Assembly (NCBI GenBank): GCA_008015095.1
Contig: SSEV01000239.1
Coordinates: forward strand, 1-39,907
Length of the DNA: 39,907 nt
Direction of reading: 5' to 3'
From: Lysobacteraceae bacterium
GTDB lineage: Bacteria > Pseudomonadota > Gammaproteobacteria > Xanthomonadales > Xanthomonadaceae
Shown piece after piece: positions 26,348 to 35,193 of the stretch (positions are counted from its first letter, which is position 1; each line of letters starts with the position of its first letter). Both the position numbers and the translations under genes were made by a program. Under the pieces are notes generated by a model that was not told the DNA's origin, ran no database searches, and saw only the letters and a program-made list of their open reading frames with translations.

Positions 26348-27748
26348 ATGCTGCCGCTCGTCGCCCTCGTCGGCCGTCCGAATGTCGGGAAATCGACGCT
26401 ATTCAATGCGCTGACCCGCAGCCGCGACGCATTGGTGCACGATGCGCCCGGGGTCACCCGCGATCGCAACTACGGCGTGTGTCGGCTCGACGAGACACGG
26501 CCGTTCGTGATCGTCGATACCGGCGGCATCGCCGGCAAGGACGAGGGTCTGGCCGGCGCCACCGCCAAGCAGTCGCGGACCGCGGCGGATGAGGCCGATC
26601 TGGTTCTGTTCGTGGTCGATGGCCGCGAAGGCCCGTCGGCGCTCGATGACGAGATCCTGCGCTGGCTGCGCAAAATCGATCGGCCGGTGCTGCTGATCGT
26701 CAACAAGACCGACGGCATCGACGCTCGCGCCGCCTTAGCCGAATTCGCGCGCTACGGCATCGCTGAGACGTTGTCGGTATCTTCGGCGCATCGGCAGGGT
26801 TTGGACGCCCTGATCGCCAAGGTGCTGGCGCAACTGCCTGCCGATGGCGACACTGCGGTGCTTGATGACGATCCGCAGCGGATGCGGCTCGCGTTCGTCG
26901 GTCGTCCCAACGTGGGCAAGTCGACCCTGGTCAATCGCATCCTCGGCGAGGAACGGATGATCGCGTCCGAAGTGCCGGGCACCACACGGGATGCGATTGC
27001 GGTTGATCTCGAGCGCGACGGACGCAAATATCGATTGATCGACACCGCGGGCATCCGTCGCAAATCCAAGATCGAAGAGGCCGTCGAGAAATTCTCGATC
27101 GTGAAGACGCTGCAGGCGATCGAGCACTGCCAGGTCGCCGTGATTCTGCTCGACGCCAGCGAAGGCGTGACCGAACAGGACGCGGCCGTGCTCGGTGCGG
27201 TGCTCGACGCCGGACGCGCCCTGGTGATCGCGGTGAACAAATGGGACGGGCTGTCCCAGTACCAGCGCGAGCAGACCCAGGGCCTGCTCGCACGCAAGCT
27301 TTCGTTCGTGAACTGGGCGGAAGCCGTGCAGATCAGCGCGAAGCATGGTTCCGGTCTGCGCGAGCTGTTCGCCGCGGTGCATCGCGCGCACCAATCGGCG
27401 ACGATGCAGTTCGGCACTTCCGAGATCACGCGCGCCCTTGAAATCGCCTATGAATCCAACCCGCCGCCGAGCATCCGCGGCCACGTGGCGAAGATGCGTT
27501 TCGCGCATCCGGGCGGTGAGAATCCACCGACCTTCGTGGTTCACGGCTCGCGCCTGCGCTCGCTTCCGGAGAGCTACAGGCGTTATCTCGAGAACTTCTT
27601 CCGCAAGCGGTTCAAGCTGATCGGCACCCCGGTGCGTTTCGTGTTCAAGGAAGGAGAAAACCCCTACAAGGACAAGAAAAACGTGCTGACCGAGGCGCAG
27701 GTCGCCAAACGCAGGCGGATGATCCGTCACGCCAAGCGCGGCAAATGA
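26348..27748 (+). CDS. der: Ribosome biogenesis GTPase Der (EngA)
   Basis: 466 residues from the ATG at 26348 ([17 protein letters not shown]). Der has two GTPase domains in tandem and a C-terminal KH-like domain, and is needed for 50S assembly. Both G1 loops are present (GRPNVGKST at residue 9 and again in [18 protein letters not shown]), both G3 motifs (DTGG, DTAG) and both G4 motifs (NKTD, NKWD). The C-terminus ([20 protein letters not shown]) is basic as usual. The frame is open to 26300, but that part lies in the terminator. Confidence 0.97.
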   Translation: MLPLVALVGRPNVGKSTLFNALTRSRDALVHDAPGVTRDRNYGVCRLDETRPFVIVDTGGIAGKDEGLAGATAKQSRTAADEADLVLFVVDGREGPSALDDEILRWLRKIDRPVLLIVNKTDGIDARAALAEFARYGIAETLSVSSAHRQGLDALIAKVLAQLPADGDTAVLDDDPQRMRLAFVGRPNVGKSTLVNRILGEERMIASEVPGTTRDAIAVDLERDGRKYRLIDTAGIRRKSKIEEAVEKFSIVKTLQAIEHCQVAVILLDASEGVTEQDAAVLGAVLDAGRALVIAVNKWDGLSQYQREQTQGLLARKLSFVNWAEAVQISAKHGSGLRELFAAVHRAHQSATMQFGTSEITRALEIAYESNPPPSIRGHVAKMRFAHPGGENPPTFVVHGSRLRSLPESYRRYLENFFRKRFKLIGTPVRFVFKEGENPYKDKKNVLTEAQVAKRRRMIRHAKRGK

Positions 27749-27783
27749 CCTCGCGCGTCGGATAGCAGGGCTGGGCGATACGC

Positions 27784-28401
27784 ATGACGAGCACTCCACT
27801 GGCCACGGGCGTGCGGGTTCCTGCCGAAGCATTGACCTTGGGCATCCTCGCAGGCGGGCGCGCTACGCGTCTGGGCGGCATCGACAAGGCATGGCTGCAG
27901 CGCGACGGCATATCGCAAGTGGCGCGCTGGTCGCGGCGTTTCGTTGGCGAGCATGGGCCGGTGCTGGTTTCGGCGAATCGAGATCCAGAACGGTATGCGG
28001 CGCATGGATTGATCGCTTTGCCCGATCGCATGGCGGGTCTTGGTCCGCTTGGCGGAATCGAATCTTTGGCCGCCGCCTGCCCGACGACCTGGTTGTTCAC
28101 GCTGCCGGTGGACGTGGTGGGCGTCAACGACTGTCTGTTGCGCAGTCTTGTCGCCGGACGCGGCGATGACGGTGCCTTCGCCGTCGATGATGACGGCGCA
28201 CAACCTCTGGTGGCGCTGTGGCGTTGCGAGCGCTTGCGCGAAGCTTGCGCCAGCGCTTTGGCCGAGTCGCAATACGCGATCCGCGCGCTGCAAGCACGAA
28301 TGACATTGCGGCCGGTGACGTTCTGCGGCTTCCGCTTCGGTAATCTCAATACGCCGGCGGATTTGCTCGCGGCCGGCTTTCCTGCCCCCTCTCCGCCATG
28401 A
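27784..28401 (+). CDS. mobA: Molybdenum cofactor guanylyltransferase
   Basis: 205 residues. MobA joins GMP to molybdenum-molybdopterin to form the bis-MGD cofactor of the DMSO reductase family. Signature: LAGGRATRLGGIDKAWL with the Lys that binds GTP; GLGPLGGIESL; LPVDVVGV (in place of the more usual DxP pattern); and NTPADLLAAGF at the end. The stop overlaps moeA by four bases (ATGA). N-terminal extension of about 18 residues before the first strand. A 35-base gap separates it from der. Confidence 0.9.
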   Translation: MTSTPLATGVRVPAEALTLGILAGGRATRLGGIDKAWLQRDGISQVARWSRRFVGEHGPVLVSANRDPERYAAHGLIALPDRMAGLGPLGGIESLAAACPTTWLFTLPVDVVGVNDCLLRSLVAGRGDDGAFAVDDDGAQPLVALWRCERLREACASALAESQYAIRALQARMTLRPVTFCGFRFGNLNTPADLLAAGFPAPSPP

Positions 28402-29654
28402 ACTTCCCTGTCCGAATCGCATTCGACGAGGCCCGCGCGATCATCGAGCGAGTCGCCGCAGACAGATGCTTGGGGACGGAACAAGCCGCGATTGGACGTG
28501 CGCGCGGACGCGTGCTCGCGCGCGATCTCGTCGCTGAGATCGATCACCCCGGCTTCGACAACTCGGCGATGGACGGTTATGCGCTTCGTCATTCCGATCT
28601 GGCCGCGGATAAGCCTCTGCGCCTGATTGGCGAGCAATATGCTGGCCGGATGCTCGACTTGCAGATCGGCCCCGGCGAATGCGTTCGGATCACGACGGGT
28701 GCGCCGATCCCGCAGGGGGCGGACACGGTGCTCATCAAAGAGAGCGCCCGTCTTGATGGTGACCGCGTGTACGCGTTGTCGATGCCGAAGCCGGGTCAGC
28801 ATGTGCGCCGCATGGGCGAGGATGTGCGTCGGGGCGAACGGTTACTCGCCACTGGGCAGGCGTTGACGCCTGCGCGGCTCGCATTGGCTGCCGGACAGGG
28901 GATGGCGCGCGTCGAGATCGCGCGCTTGCCGACTGTCGCGGTGTTCACCACCGGCGATGAACTGGTCGAGCCCGGTTTGCCGCTGGCGCCAGGGGAGCTC
29001 TACGACAGCAATCGCGAACTGTTGATGGCACTCTTGCATGCGGATGGGTTGGCGCCGGTCGCCTGGCCACGGTTGCCGGACGATCCTCAGGCGATTGCTT
29101 CTGCACTGCGTCATGCCGGGCACGCGTTCGATGTGGTCATCACTTGCGGAGGCGTCTCCGCAGGCGAGAAAGATCATCTCCCGATGCTGATGCAGGCAGC
29201 GGGGCAGGTGCATTTCTGGAAGGTGCGAATGAAGCCTGGCATGCCGGTCTTGTTCGCCGAATCGCATTCGGCGCTTGAAGGCCGAGCCGGCAGCGATGCG
29301 GAACAGGGTTTGGGTCAGGCGCTGTTCCTGTGTCTGCCGGGCAATCCGGTGTCGGTGCTGGCGACCTACCTCACGCTTGGCCGCGCCCTGCTGGACGGTT
29401 TGCAGCGGCGGACATCGCCGCGTTCGCGTCTGCGTGCGCGGTTGCGCGCACCCTGGTGCAAAACTCATGAGCGTCTTGAATTTCTCCGTGGCCGTCTCGC
29501 TTGCGATGACGACGGTTGTTTATGGGTCGAGCCCAGCCCCGCCGATGGCTCGCACCGCATGCGCGCCGCAGCGGACGGCGATGCGCTGATCGTGCTGGAA
29601 GAGGGCGAGCGGAGCCTGCAGGCCGGCGAGGTGGTCGATGTATTGGCGTACTGA
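28398..29654 (+). CDS. moeA: Molybdopterin molybdenumtransferase
   Basis: 418 residues. MoeA inserts molybdate into adenylated molybdopterin. Visible domain order: N-terminal linker with DHPGFDNSAMDGYALR, the domain-II stretch ECVRITTGAPIPQGADTVLI, the MogA-like domain (VAVFTTGDELVEPG, YDSNRELLMALL, TCGGVSAGEKDHL, CLPGNPVSVLATYL) and the small C-terminal barrel. It overlaps mobA by four bases, so the two are one unit. Confidence 0.96.
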   Translation: MNFPVRIAFDEARAIIERVAADRCLGTEQAAIGRARGRVLARDLVAEIDHPGFDNSAMDGYALRHSDLAADKPLRLIGEQYAGRMLDLQIGPGECVRITTGAPIPQGADTVLIKESARLDGDRVYALSMPKPGQHVRRMGEDVRRGERLLATGQALTPARLALAAGQGMARVEIARLPTVAVFTTGDELVEPGLPLAPGELYDSNRELLMALLHADGLAPVAWPRLPDDPQAIASALRHAGHAFDVVITCGGVSAGEKDHLPMLMQAAGQVHFWKVRMKPGMPVLFAESHSALEGRAGSDAEQGLGQALFLCLPGNPVSVLATYLTLGRALLDGLQRRTSPRSRLRARLRAPWCKTHERLEFLRGRLACDDDGCLWVEPSPADGSHRMRAAADGDALIVLEEGERSLQAGEVVDVLAY

Positions 29655-29876
29655 CGCACGATGATGGCGGCCAAAGGATGGTTCGATGCCCAGGCAGAGC
29701 GAACATCGCCACAGCGGCACGGATTGGGTTGATCGTCGCCCTGACGCACCGCGAAATGGGCCGCACTCGCCGCACGTTGCGGCTTGTCATTGCCATCCGC
29801 TGCGTTTTCGCCGGCGGTGAATGGGAACATCGCGATCCGGATGGGAATGGCGGCGGTCCGAGTATGATGGGCCGGC

Positions 29877-31013
29877 ATGAGCGCCGTTCACGAACTTTCC
29901 CCGATAGCCGCACGTGCGCGCCTGGATGCCGGCGCGACGCTGATCGATGTCCGTGAGGCGCATGAGCGCGCGTTGGGCATGGCCACAGGCGCGCGCGGCA
30001 TCGCCATGGGCGAATTGGTCTACGCGCCGGCTGCGCACCTGCCGGACCGCGACGCCGAGATCCTGCTGATTTGCCAGAGCGGCATGCGCTCGCTACGCGC
30101 GGCGCAGATGTTGGCCGAGCAAGGGTATGCGAACGTGGCCTCGATCGTCGGCGGTACCGCACGTTGGGTTGCGGAAGGGCTGCCGACCCGTATCCAGGAC
30201 GAAGATCTCGACGCGGATTTCGCGGAACGCTATTCGCGTCATTTGCGCTTGCCGCAAGTCGGACTGGAAGGACAGAGGCGGCTGGAGGCCGCGTGCGTGC
30301 TGCTGGTCGGCGCGGGCGGCTTGGGAAGTCCCATCGCCTATTATCTGACCGCGGCCGGCGTCGGCCGGTTGCGCATCGTCGATCACGACATCGTCGACCG
30401 CAGCAATCTTCAGCGTCAGATCCTGCACACGGAGGCGCGGATCGGACAGCGTAAGACCGAATCGGCTGCGGCAGCTTTGTCCGCGCTGAATCCGCGGGTG
30501 AAGATCGAGGCCGTGGCCGAGCGCGCGACGCGCGCGAATATCGACAATTTGCTCGATGGCGTCGACGTCGCCATCGACGGCGCGGACAATTTTCCATCGC
30601 GTTACCTGCTCAACGACGCCTGCGTACGGCTGGGAAAACCTTTGATCTACGGCGCGGTGCATCGTTTCGAGGGACAGGCGGCCGTATTCGACGCCGGCCG
30701 ACAACGCGGCATGTCGCCGTGCTATCGATGCCTGTTTCCGGAGCCGCCACCCGCCGAAGCCGCGCCCAATTGCGCCGAGGCCGGCGTGCTCGGCGTGCTT
30801 CCCGGTGTGATCGGCCTGATCCAGGCGACCGAGACGATCAAGCTCATCCTCGGCATCGGCGAATCCCTGGCCGGGCGTCTGCTTCATTTCGACGCGCTAT
30901 CGATGCGCTTTCGCGAAACGCGGCTGCGTGCGGATTCCGAGTGTCCGGTCTGCGCGCCCGGTACGAAGCCCGCCGGCGCGTTCGACGAAGAGACGTACTG
31001 CGCCTTGCGCTGA
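29877..31013 (+). CDS. moeB: MoeB/ThiF-type adenylyltransferase with N-terminal rhodanese domain
   Basis: 378 residues in two parts. Residues 1-105 are a rhodanese domain (TLIDVREAHERALG; active-site loop C66-Q-S-G-M-R-S). Residues 115-378 are an E1-like adenylyltransferase (RHLRLPQVGLEGQRRL, nucleotide loop VGAGGLGSP at 144-152, RSNLQRQILH, ADNFPSRYLLND) with a zinc site of C282, C285, C356 and C359. MoeB activates the C-terminus of MoaD; the rhodanese may supply sulfur to the same carrier, as in eukaryotic MOCS3, where the rhodanese is at the other end. It follows moeA after 222 bases (29655-29876) with no gene of their own. ThiF-like service of ThiS is an alternative. Confidence 0.9.
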   Translation: MSAVHELSPIAARARLDAGATLIDVREAHERALGMATGARGIAMGELVYAPAAHLPDRDAEILLICQSGMRSLRAAQMLAEQGYANVASIVGGTARWVAEGLPTRIQDEDLDADFAERYSRHLRLPQVGLEGQRRLEAACVLLVGAGGLGSPIAYYLTAAGVGRLRIVDHDIVDRSNLQRQILHTEARIGQRKTESAAAALSALNPRVKIEAVAERATRANIDNLLDGVDVAIDGADNFPSRYLLNDACVRLGKPLIYGAVHRFEGQAAVFDAGRQRGMSPCYRCLFPEPPPAEAAPNCAEAGVLGVLPGVIGLIQATETIKLILGIGESLAGRLLHFDALSMRFRETRLRADSECPVCAPGTKPAGAFDEETYCALR

Positions 31014-31020
31014 AGCCGCT

Positions 31021-31539
31021 TCAGCGGGCCGATTTCGACGGCTCGACCCGCGCGCCGACCTGCCTGGCTTGCGGGATCTCCGCGGTCGCCCACGAAGCGC
31101 AACGGAACACCATCGCCGAGCGGCTATGCACATTGAGTTTGCAGAAGATCTGCTTGAGATAGGTTTTCACCGTGTACTCGCTGATATGCAGCCTGTAGGC
31201 GATCTGTTTGTTGACGCAACCGTGACAGACCAGGCGAATGATCTGCAACTCGCGCGCGGTCAGCGAGGTGAGCGCGATTTCGTCCTGCGTCGTACGGGGT
31301 GCAACGGCATCGGTCCGCGCATAGACCGCATAGTCCTGGCCATCCAGATTCAGGCGGCCCAACAGTTTCACCACGCCGCACGCGTCGGCATCCAGCGCGC
31401 GCCCGAGTTGACCGGACGTCGGAACGACCAGGCAGTGAGTGTCTTCCAGACGAAATTCCGCGAGCACCGCGAGCGTGCTCGGGCTGCGCTCGATCAGTGC
31501 GGGCCGAAGTGGAGCAGTGGAGTCCTTTCGAGTGATCAT
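31021..31539 (-). CDS. LuxR-type transcriptional regulator
   Basis: 172 residues from the ATG at 31539; the frame is open to 31734 but the added 65 residues look non-coding. The C-terminal LuxR helix-turn-helix (93-145) is complete: LTARELQIIRLVCHGCVNKQ and IAYRLHISEYTVKTYLKQIF followed by KLNVHSRSAM. The N-terminal 90 residues (LAEFRLEDTHCLVVP, VVKLLGRLNLDGQDYAVY) are a short, PAS-like sensory region without a phospho-acceptor pattern, so it is not a typical response regulator. It converges on moeB with seven bases between stops and lies 301 bases downstream of the uncharacterised operon on the same strand. Whether it controls that operon is unknown. Confidence 0.85.
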   Translation of the reverse strand: MITRKDSTAPLRPALIERSPSTLAVLAEFRLEDTHCLVVPTSGQLGRALDADACGVVKLLGRLNLDGQDYAVYARTDAVAPRTTQDEIALTSLTARELQIIRLVCHGCVNKQIAYRLHISEYTVKTYLKQIFCKLNVHSRSAMVFRCASWATAEIPQARQVGARVEPSKSAR

Positions 31540-31840
31540 CGTCCCGTGCTCGCGCCCTTGGGTGCCCTCTGGCGGCAGATGCGACGATGCCCGACGGAAT
31601 CCCGGGGCAGGCGATGGCCGCGATGTGCCAAGCACAACATTGCCGCTGGATGCCCGGATCCCGACGCCCGCTCCATGCTGGTCGCCACGTATCCGGGCAA
31701 TCTTGCCAAGCTTCCCCTGTAGTAATACCCCCAACGCGATATCGGGCTGACACCGTCCACATAGCGGCGCGAACAGGGAACGCCCCGGTCGTCAGACGAC
31801 GCAACGGGTTGCATGGCGTCCGCACCTGCAGCGATCAACC
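31540..31840. other. Intergenic region between the DUF4438 gene and the LuxR gene
   Basis: 301 bases. Expected to hold the end of the uncharacterised operon and the promoter of the LuxR gene, but I see neither a clear hairpin-T terminator nor a good -35/-10 pair. Confidence 0.5.
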
Positions 31841-32911
31841 TCATGCGTCTCCTGGCGTGCCGGTCGCAAAGGCCAGCCGAGGCGGGATTTCGCGCGCGAT
31901 GCAGGCGCGCCTGCGATCGCGCTCGGCGAGCGTTGCGCGGCGACGCGGCGGCGCGGGTTCGCGGACGCCGAGCACTCGGGCGATATTCGCGTTCGCGTCG
32001 CGATAGGGACGCAGCAAGGCCGACGGCCCGGTGATCAGCGGGGTCACGCCGGGGCCGTGACCGCTGACGGTGCTGTCGCCGTGGACGATCACGCCGACAG
32101 TGACGCGCCCCTGATTGACCGAGGGGCCACGTCTCGTATCCGCGTTGACGATCGCGACCAGATCGCCGAAACGCAGACTCCCCAGGCGATAACGCTCACG
32201 CAGGGCCCGATCGGACATCTGGATGTCGTAATCGCCGCGCCAGGCGCTGTTCTTGCCCAGACCAGACCCCATCAGCACCGCCGGTATCCGATGCGTCACC
32301 GGTGCGTGCAGCCCCCCGTCGCGCACATGCAGTCCCCAGCGACGGAGCAGGATGGGGGCCGCGTTCATCACTTCCAGATCCGGAAAATCCGGGAAACGCA
32401 GACCGAGACCGCAACTGCGGATTTGGATGCGATCGCCGATGGTCAGTCCGGCCAGCACCTCGGAGGGAAAATCGACCAGAACATGATTGATGCCGCCATG
32501 CTTGCCGGTGACGACGCCGCGCTGCCCAGCCATGCGCCCGTTGATCACTTCGGCGGGATTGCCCACACAGGCGTAGGTCATCAGTGCGTTGTTGGGGCCG
32601 TCACGCGGGCCGACCACCTCGCGTTGATTATTATGCAGCGCGACGCCTGGCTCGATGTGATCACCGGCCAGGCCGATGCACAGGTCGCCGATCCGGTGGT
32701 TCAGCACGATCCCTCCGGTGCCGGGCAGCACGCGTGGCACGCCGTCGTAGCCGATGCGATACGGGTTGGCGCGAGCGACAGGATGCGCGATCTGTCCGAG
32801 CACGCTGACCATGACCAATTCGTCGTCATTGATGCGCGGCGTCGCGCGGCCGTGGTTGATCACCGCATTTCTGCGTCTTGGGTTGGTCGTGGCCGGATCG
32901 GATGCGTCCAT
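31841..32911 (-). CDS. DUF4438 family protein
   Basis: 356 residues from the ATG at 32911, chosen because it lies 14 bases after the upstream stop; an ATG at 32962 would overlap that gene by 37 bases. The match to DUF4438 (known from Thermotoga and other anaerobes; structure solved, function unknown) is by motif: QIAHPVARANPYRI, GVPRVLPGTGGIV, GDHIEPGVAL, VTGKHGGINHVLVDF, MGSGLGKNSAWRGDYDIQ, GDLVAIVNADTRRGPS and VTVGVIVHGDSTVSGHGPGV. About 45 residues after the family core (PRRRATLAERDRRRACIARE) are an Arg-rich tail. Predicted soluble and cytoplasmic. It is the last gene of the uncharacterised operon. Confidence 0.88.
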   Translation of the reverse strand: MDASDPATTNPRRRNAVINHGRATPRINDDELVMVSVLGQIAHPVARANPYRIGYDGVPRVLPGTGGIVLNHRIGDLCIGLAGDHIEPGVALHNNQREVVGPRDGPNNALMTYACVGNPAEVINGRMAGQRGVVTGKHGGINHVLVDFPSEVLAGLTIGDRIQIRSCGLGLRFPDFPDLEVMNAAPILLRRWGLHVRDGGLHAPVTHRIPAVLMGSGLGKNSAWRGDYDIQMSDRALRERYRLGSLRFGDLVAIVNADTRRGPSVNQGRVTVGVIVHGDSTVSGHGPGVTPLITGPSALLRPYRDANANIARVLGVREPAPPRRRATLAERDRRRACIAREIPPRLAFATGTPGDA

Positions 32912-32925
32912 GGGATGTTCTCGGG

Positions 32926-33783
32926 TCAGATGGCGTACCAGAAGTGACGCGCCGAACGCCACGGATCGCCGTTCGCCGGTTGCGGCGGAAGGTCGTAACC
33001 GAAGCCGCGATCAAGCGCGAACGATCCGACGGTTTCGAGCTCGGCGCTTTCGACGCGCAGCGCGACATCGCCGCAGAGCAACGGGTGCACCACCGCCAGG
33101 CGCAATCCGCCCCAGAGCAAAGAAGTGCAGCCCGCGCTGACGATCAGCTCGCGCAGACGGCGCTGTTCCAGATGGGTCAGCGCATCGTCGTCGCCCGGAG
33201 GTTGCTCCAGGTTCAGTCCGACCTGTTCGCAGGCCAGGCCGATGCAGGCTTGGGGCGCATCGGGCGCGATCGTCAGCACGCAGGCGTTGCCCAGCGCCGC
33301 GGCCAGCGACAGGCTGTCGATCGTGCCGTAGAACGCTGCGCTTTCGGTGGCGTCGTCGTTCAGATTCGAACGCGCGGTCAGACTCTGGTGAAAAGCCTCG
33401 TAGCGTTCGATCAGATCCGGCGGAATACCGTCCGGGAATGAGGATTCGCTCAGGTTGTCGCTGACCCAGTGCAGACGGCAATGACTGAGATCGGTGCGCA
33501 GCCGCGCGTCCTCCCACAGACGCAGAGCCTGGCCGAGTTCGATCGCGCTGTCGGACGGTAAGCGCTCGCGCAGCGCGTTCGGCCATAACACCAGGGGGTC
33601 GCTTCGATAGTAGTCGCTGGCGTCGATGACCTGCCAGAACGTGCGCGTCACCCACAGATCGGCGTGCGCAGACAGTCGGCTGACCAGATGTGCGCCGTAG
33701 GGCGAACCTAACGCAAGCAATGGGTCGACGACATAGGCGTTGCGCTTGGCGCGGAAACTGACTTCGAGTTCCTGATCGAGCAT
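32926..33783 (-). CDS. Uncharacterised 285-residue protein of the novel operon
   Basis: I do not recognise this protein. It appears soluble, with no signal peptide or membrane segment, and is rather acidic in the middle. Features: MLDQELEVSFRAKRNAYVVD at the N-terminus, helical stretches around 80-190, a hydrophobic C-terminal part (SAGCTSLLWGGLRLAVVHPL) and Cys scattered without a metal-binding pattern. AGG lies nine bases before the ATG. It ends 14 bases before the DUF4438 gene, so those two are surely linked; upstream, a MITE-like element separates it from the 363-residue gene. Coding on this strand is preferred because it continues the direction and packing of the operon. Confidence 0.78.
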   Translation of the reverse strand: MLDQELEVSFRAKRNAYVVDPLLALGSPYGAHLVSRLSAHADLWVTRTFWQVIDASDYYRSDPLVLWPNALRERLPSDSAIELGQALRLWEDARLRTDLSHCRLHWVSDNLSESSFPDGIPPDLIERYEAFHQSLTARSNLNDDATESAAFYGTIDSLSLAAALGNACVLTIAPDAPQACIGLACEQVGLNLEQPPGDDDALTHLEQRRLRELIVSAGCTSLLWGGLRLAVVHPLLCGDVALRVESAELETVGSFALDRGFGYDLPPQPANGDPWRSARHFWYAI

Positions 33784-34086
33784 GGCTCATGCCTGTTCAA
33801 AAGAGACCGCAGCGGCCGTGTCGCCGCCAGACCCGGCCGCGGATGCGGCAGGACTGAAATGCGCAGGACTTAAGGCAACACTGAACAAGTCCCTCCTGGA
33901 CTTGCTCAGTGGTCGCAAGTCCGACATGAATTCGGACTTGCTCTCGCCGAATCAATCACTTGCGTGATTGATTCGCAGGCGGCGCATCCCTGTGCCGCGG
34001 CAACGCTGACTTTTGCAGTGTTGCCTTAAGTTCGCAGAACCGAAGCTCGCAACGGAGGCGAGCGCCCCCGTTGCGCTCTGGCCTCA
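33784..34086. other. Gap inside the operon, mostly a MITE-like element
   Basis: 303 bases between the 363- and 285-residue genes, containing the 162-bp element at 33869-34030. Without it the gap would be 141 bases. The flanks (33784-33868 and 34031-34086) carry nothing I can name. Confidence 0.6.
33869..34030. mobile_element. MITE-like element with perfect 15-bp terminal inverted repeats
   Basis: 162 bases bounded by CTTAAGGCAACACTG (33869-33883) and its exact reverse complement (34016-34030). Inside are four hairpins: 33879-33892 with 33898-33911 (13 of 14 pairs), 33915-33923 with 33933-33941 (9 bp), 33949-33959 with 33964-33974 (11 bp, loop TTGC), and 33979-33986 with 33991-33998 (8 bp). 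No coding capacity. If the ends proper are GGCAACACTG, the flanking TTAA on each side would be a 4-base target duplication, but the palindromic CTTAAG makes this ambiguous. Presumably moved by a transposase elsewhere in the genome. Confidence 0.85.
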
Positions 34087-35178
34087 TCAGGCCGGGGTCG
34101 TCGCGGTGCCGAGTACGCTGCGCAAGGCCGGAGTGATGCCCGGGAAGCCGCGGCCTTCCGGCGTCATCCGATAGGCGGCGACCCATGAATCGGCGTGCGA
34201 ACCCAACGGCCGGATCGTCGACTGGAACAGAACCGGATCGGTCACCGTCTTGAAATCGTTGTCGGCCGCGAATTTCAGGATGCGCCTGCCGCTTTCGGCC
34301 ATCTTGGCGCGTTGCGAGGGCTCGGCTGTGCCGCCGAGATGACGGTTGGAGACGATTTCGATGACATCCCACTTGGTGTTGGCGTCGAACGCTTTCTTGA
34401 TGTCGGGCGTATCGAGGATCTCCAACACCTGCACCAGATAGTGTCCGACTTCCATCGCCAGCGAGAAGATGTTGCCGTAGGTGCTGCGGTCCAGGGCGTA
34501 ACGCATATCCAGTCCGATGCGCTGGATCGTGGCGATGCTGCCGAACGGGCGTTGGTCGATCAACTGGCCACCGCGGATCACTTCGCCGATCAGCATGTCG
34601 CGGAAATACTGGCTGATCGAGACCATGAAGCCGACCAGCTGGCGATGGAAATTGCGATTGACCACCGCGCCGGCCGGTACCTGGGCGTTGCCGTAGTTGA
34701 ACGCGCGACGGTACGCGATCATCCGATCCTGCTTGGTGTAACGCAGCGGACGCAGCTTGTCGAGGCGATAAAGGCCTTGCGCGCCGGGGCCGCGTTGCAC
34801 GCGCATTTTGCCCAGGCGGAACAGCCGTTGCAGCACTTCCACCACCTCGAACACTTTCATGCGCTCGTGCTGCCAGCTGTAGTACAGCTCGGCGGCGGCG
34901 TGCAATTGGCTCGGGATGACCGCATCGTCGAAGTCCGGTTCGATGTAGGGATAGCTGATGTCGGCGAAATCGACCGGTCCCTTCGTGCCCAGGCCGACCA
35001 GATCGAGGATGCCCTGCTCGCCGCGCGCGCCCGGATTGGACGAGCGCAGCAGGTCGCCGAGACGCTGTTCGAACTCGACTTCATACGCTTGGCGTTCGCC
35101 GGGCGGCAACCTGTCCAACTGCTCGCGCAGGAACGTTTCCCACAGCCGTTGAATGGTTTCGTGTGTCTGGAAACTCAT
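34087..35178 (-). CDS. Uncharacterised 363-residue protein of the novel operon
   Basis: Not recognised. Starts MSFQTHETIQRLWETFLREQ, with GAGGAG a few bases before the ATG, so the start is well supported. Predicted mostly helical and soluble, no signal peptide, and no Cys at all. The middle is rich in Tyr, Arg and Phe (YTKQDRMIAYRRAFNYGNAQ; NRNFHRQLVGFMVSISQYF) and looks like a folded core; WDVIEIVSNRHLGG and RRILKFAADNDFKTVTD follow. It begins 15 bases after the 303-residue gene, the tightest link in the operon. Both proteins begin with MSF, which may be chance. A structural or adaptor role is conceivable; nothing indicates an enzyme. Confidence 0.82.
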   Translation of the reverse strand: MSFQTHETIQRLWETFLREQLDRLPPGERQAYEVEFEQRLGDLLRSSNPGARGEQGILDLVGLGTKGPVDFADISYPYIEPDFDDAVIPSQLHAAAELYYSWQHERMKVFEVVEVLQRLFRLGKMRVQRGPGAQGLYRLDKLRPLRYTKQDRMIAYRRAFNYGNAQVPAGAVVNRNFHRQLVGFMVSISQYFRDMLIGEVIRGGQLIDQRPFGSIATIQRIGLDMRYALDRSTYGNIFSLAMEVGHYLVQVLEILDTPDIKKAFDANTKWDVIEIVSNRHLGGTAEPSQRAKMAESGRRILKFAADNDFKTVTDPVLFQSTIRPLGSHADSWVAAYRMTPEGRGFPGITPALRSVLGTATTPA

Positions 35179-35193
35179 GATGATTCTCCTCGA

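Noticed and set aside
29655-29876. Open frames in the moeA-moeB gap
   Set aside because: All are continuations of frames shadowing moeA or moeB, without start signals or recognisable content.
31540-31734. N-terminal extension of the LuxR gene to a TTG at 31734
   Set aside because: The extra 65 residues have no conserved pattern and would leave no room for a promoter; the ATG at 31539 gives a sensible protein.
32057-32947. Plus-strand open frame (296 codons) opposite DUF4438
   Set aside because: The minus strand clearly encodes DUF4438 motifs over the same bases.
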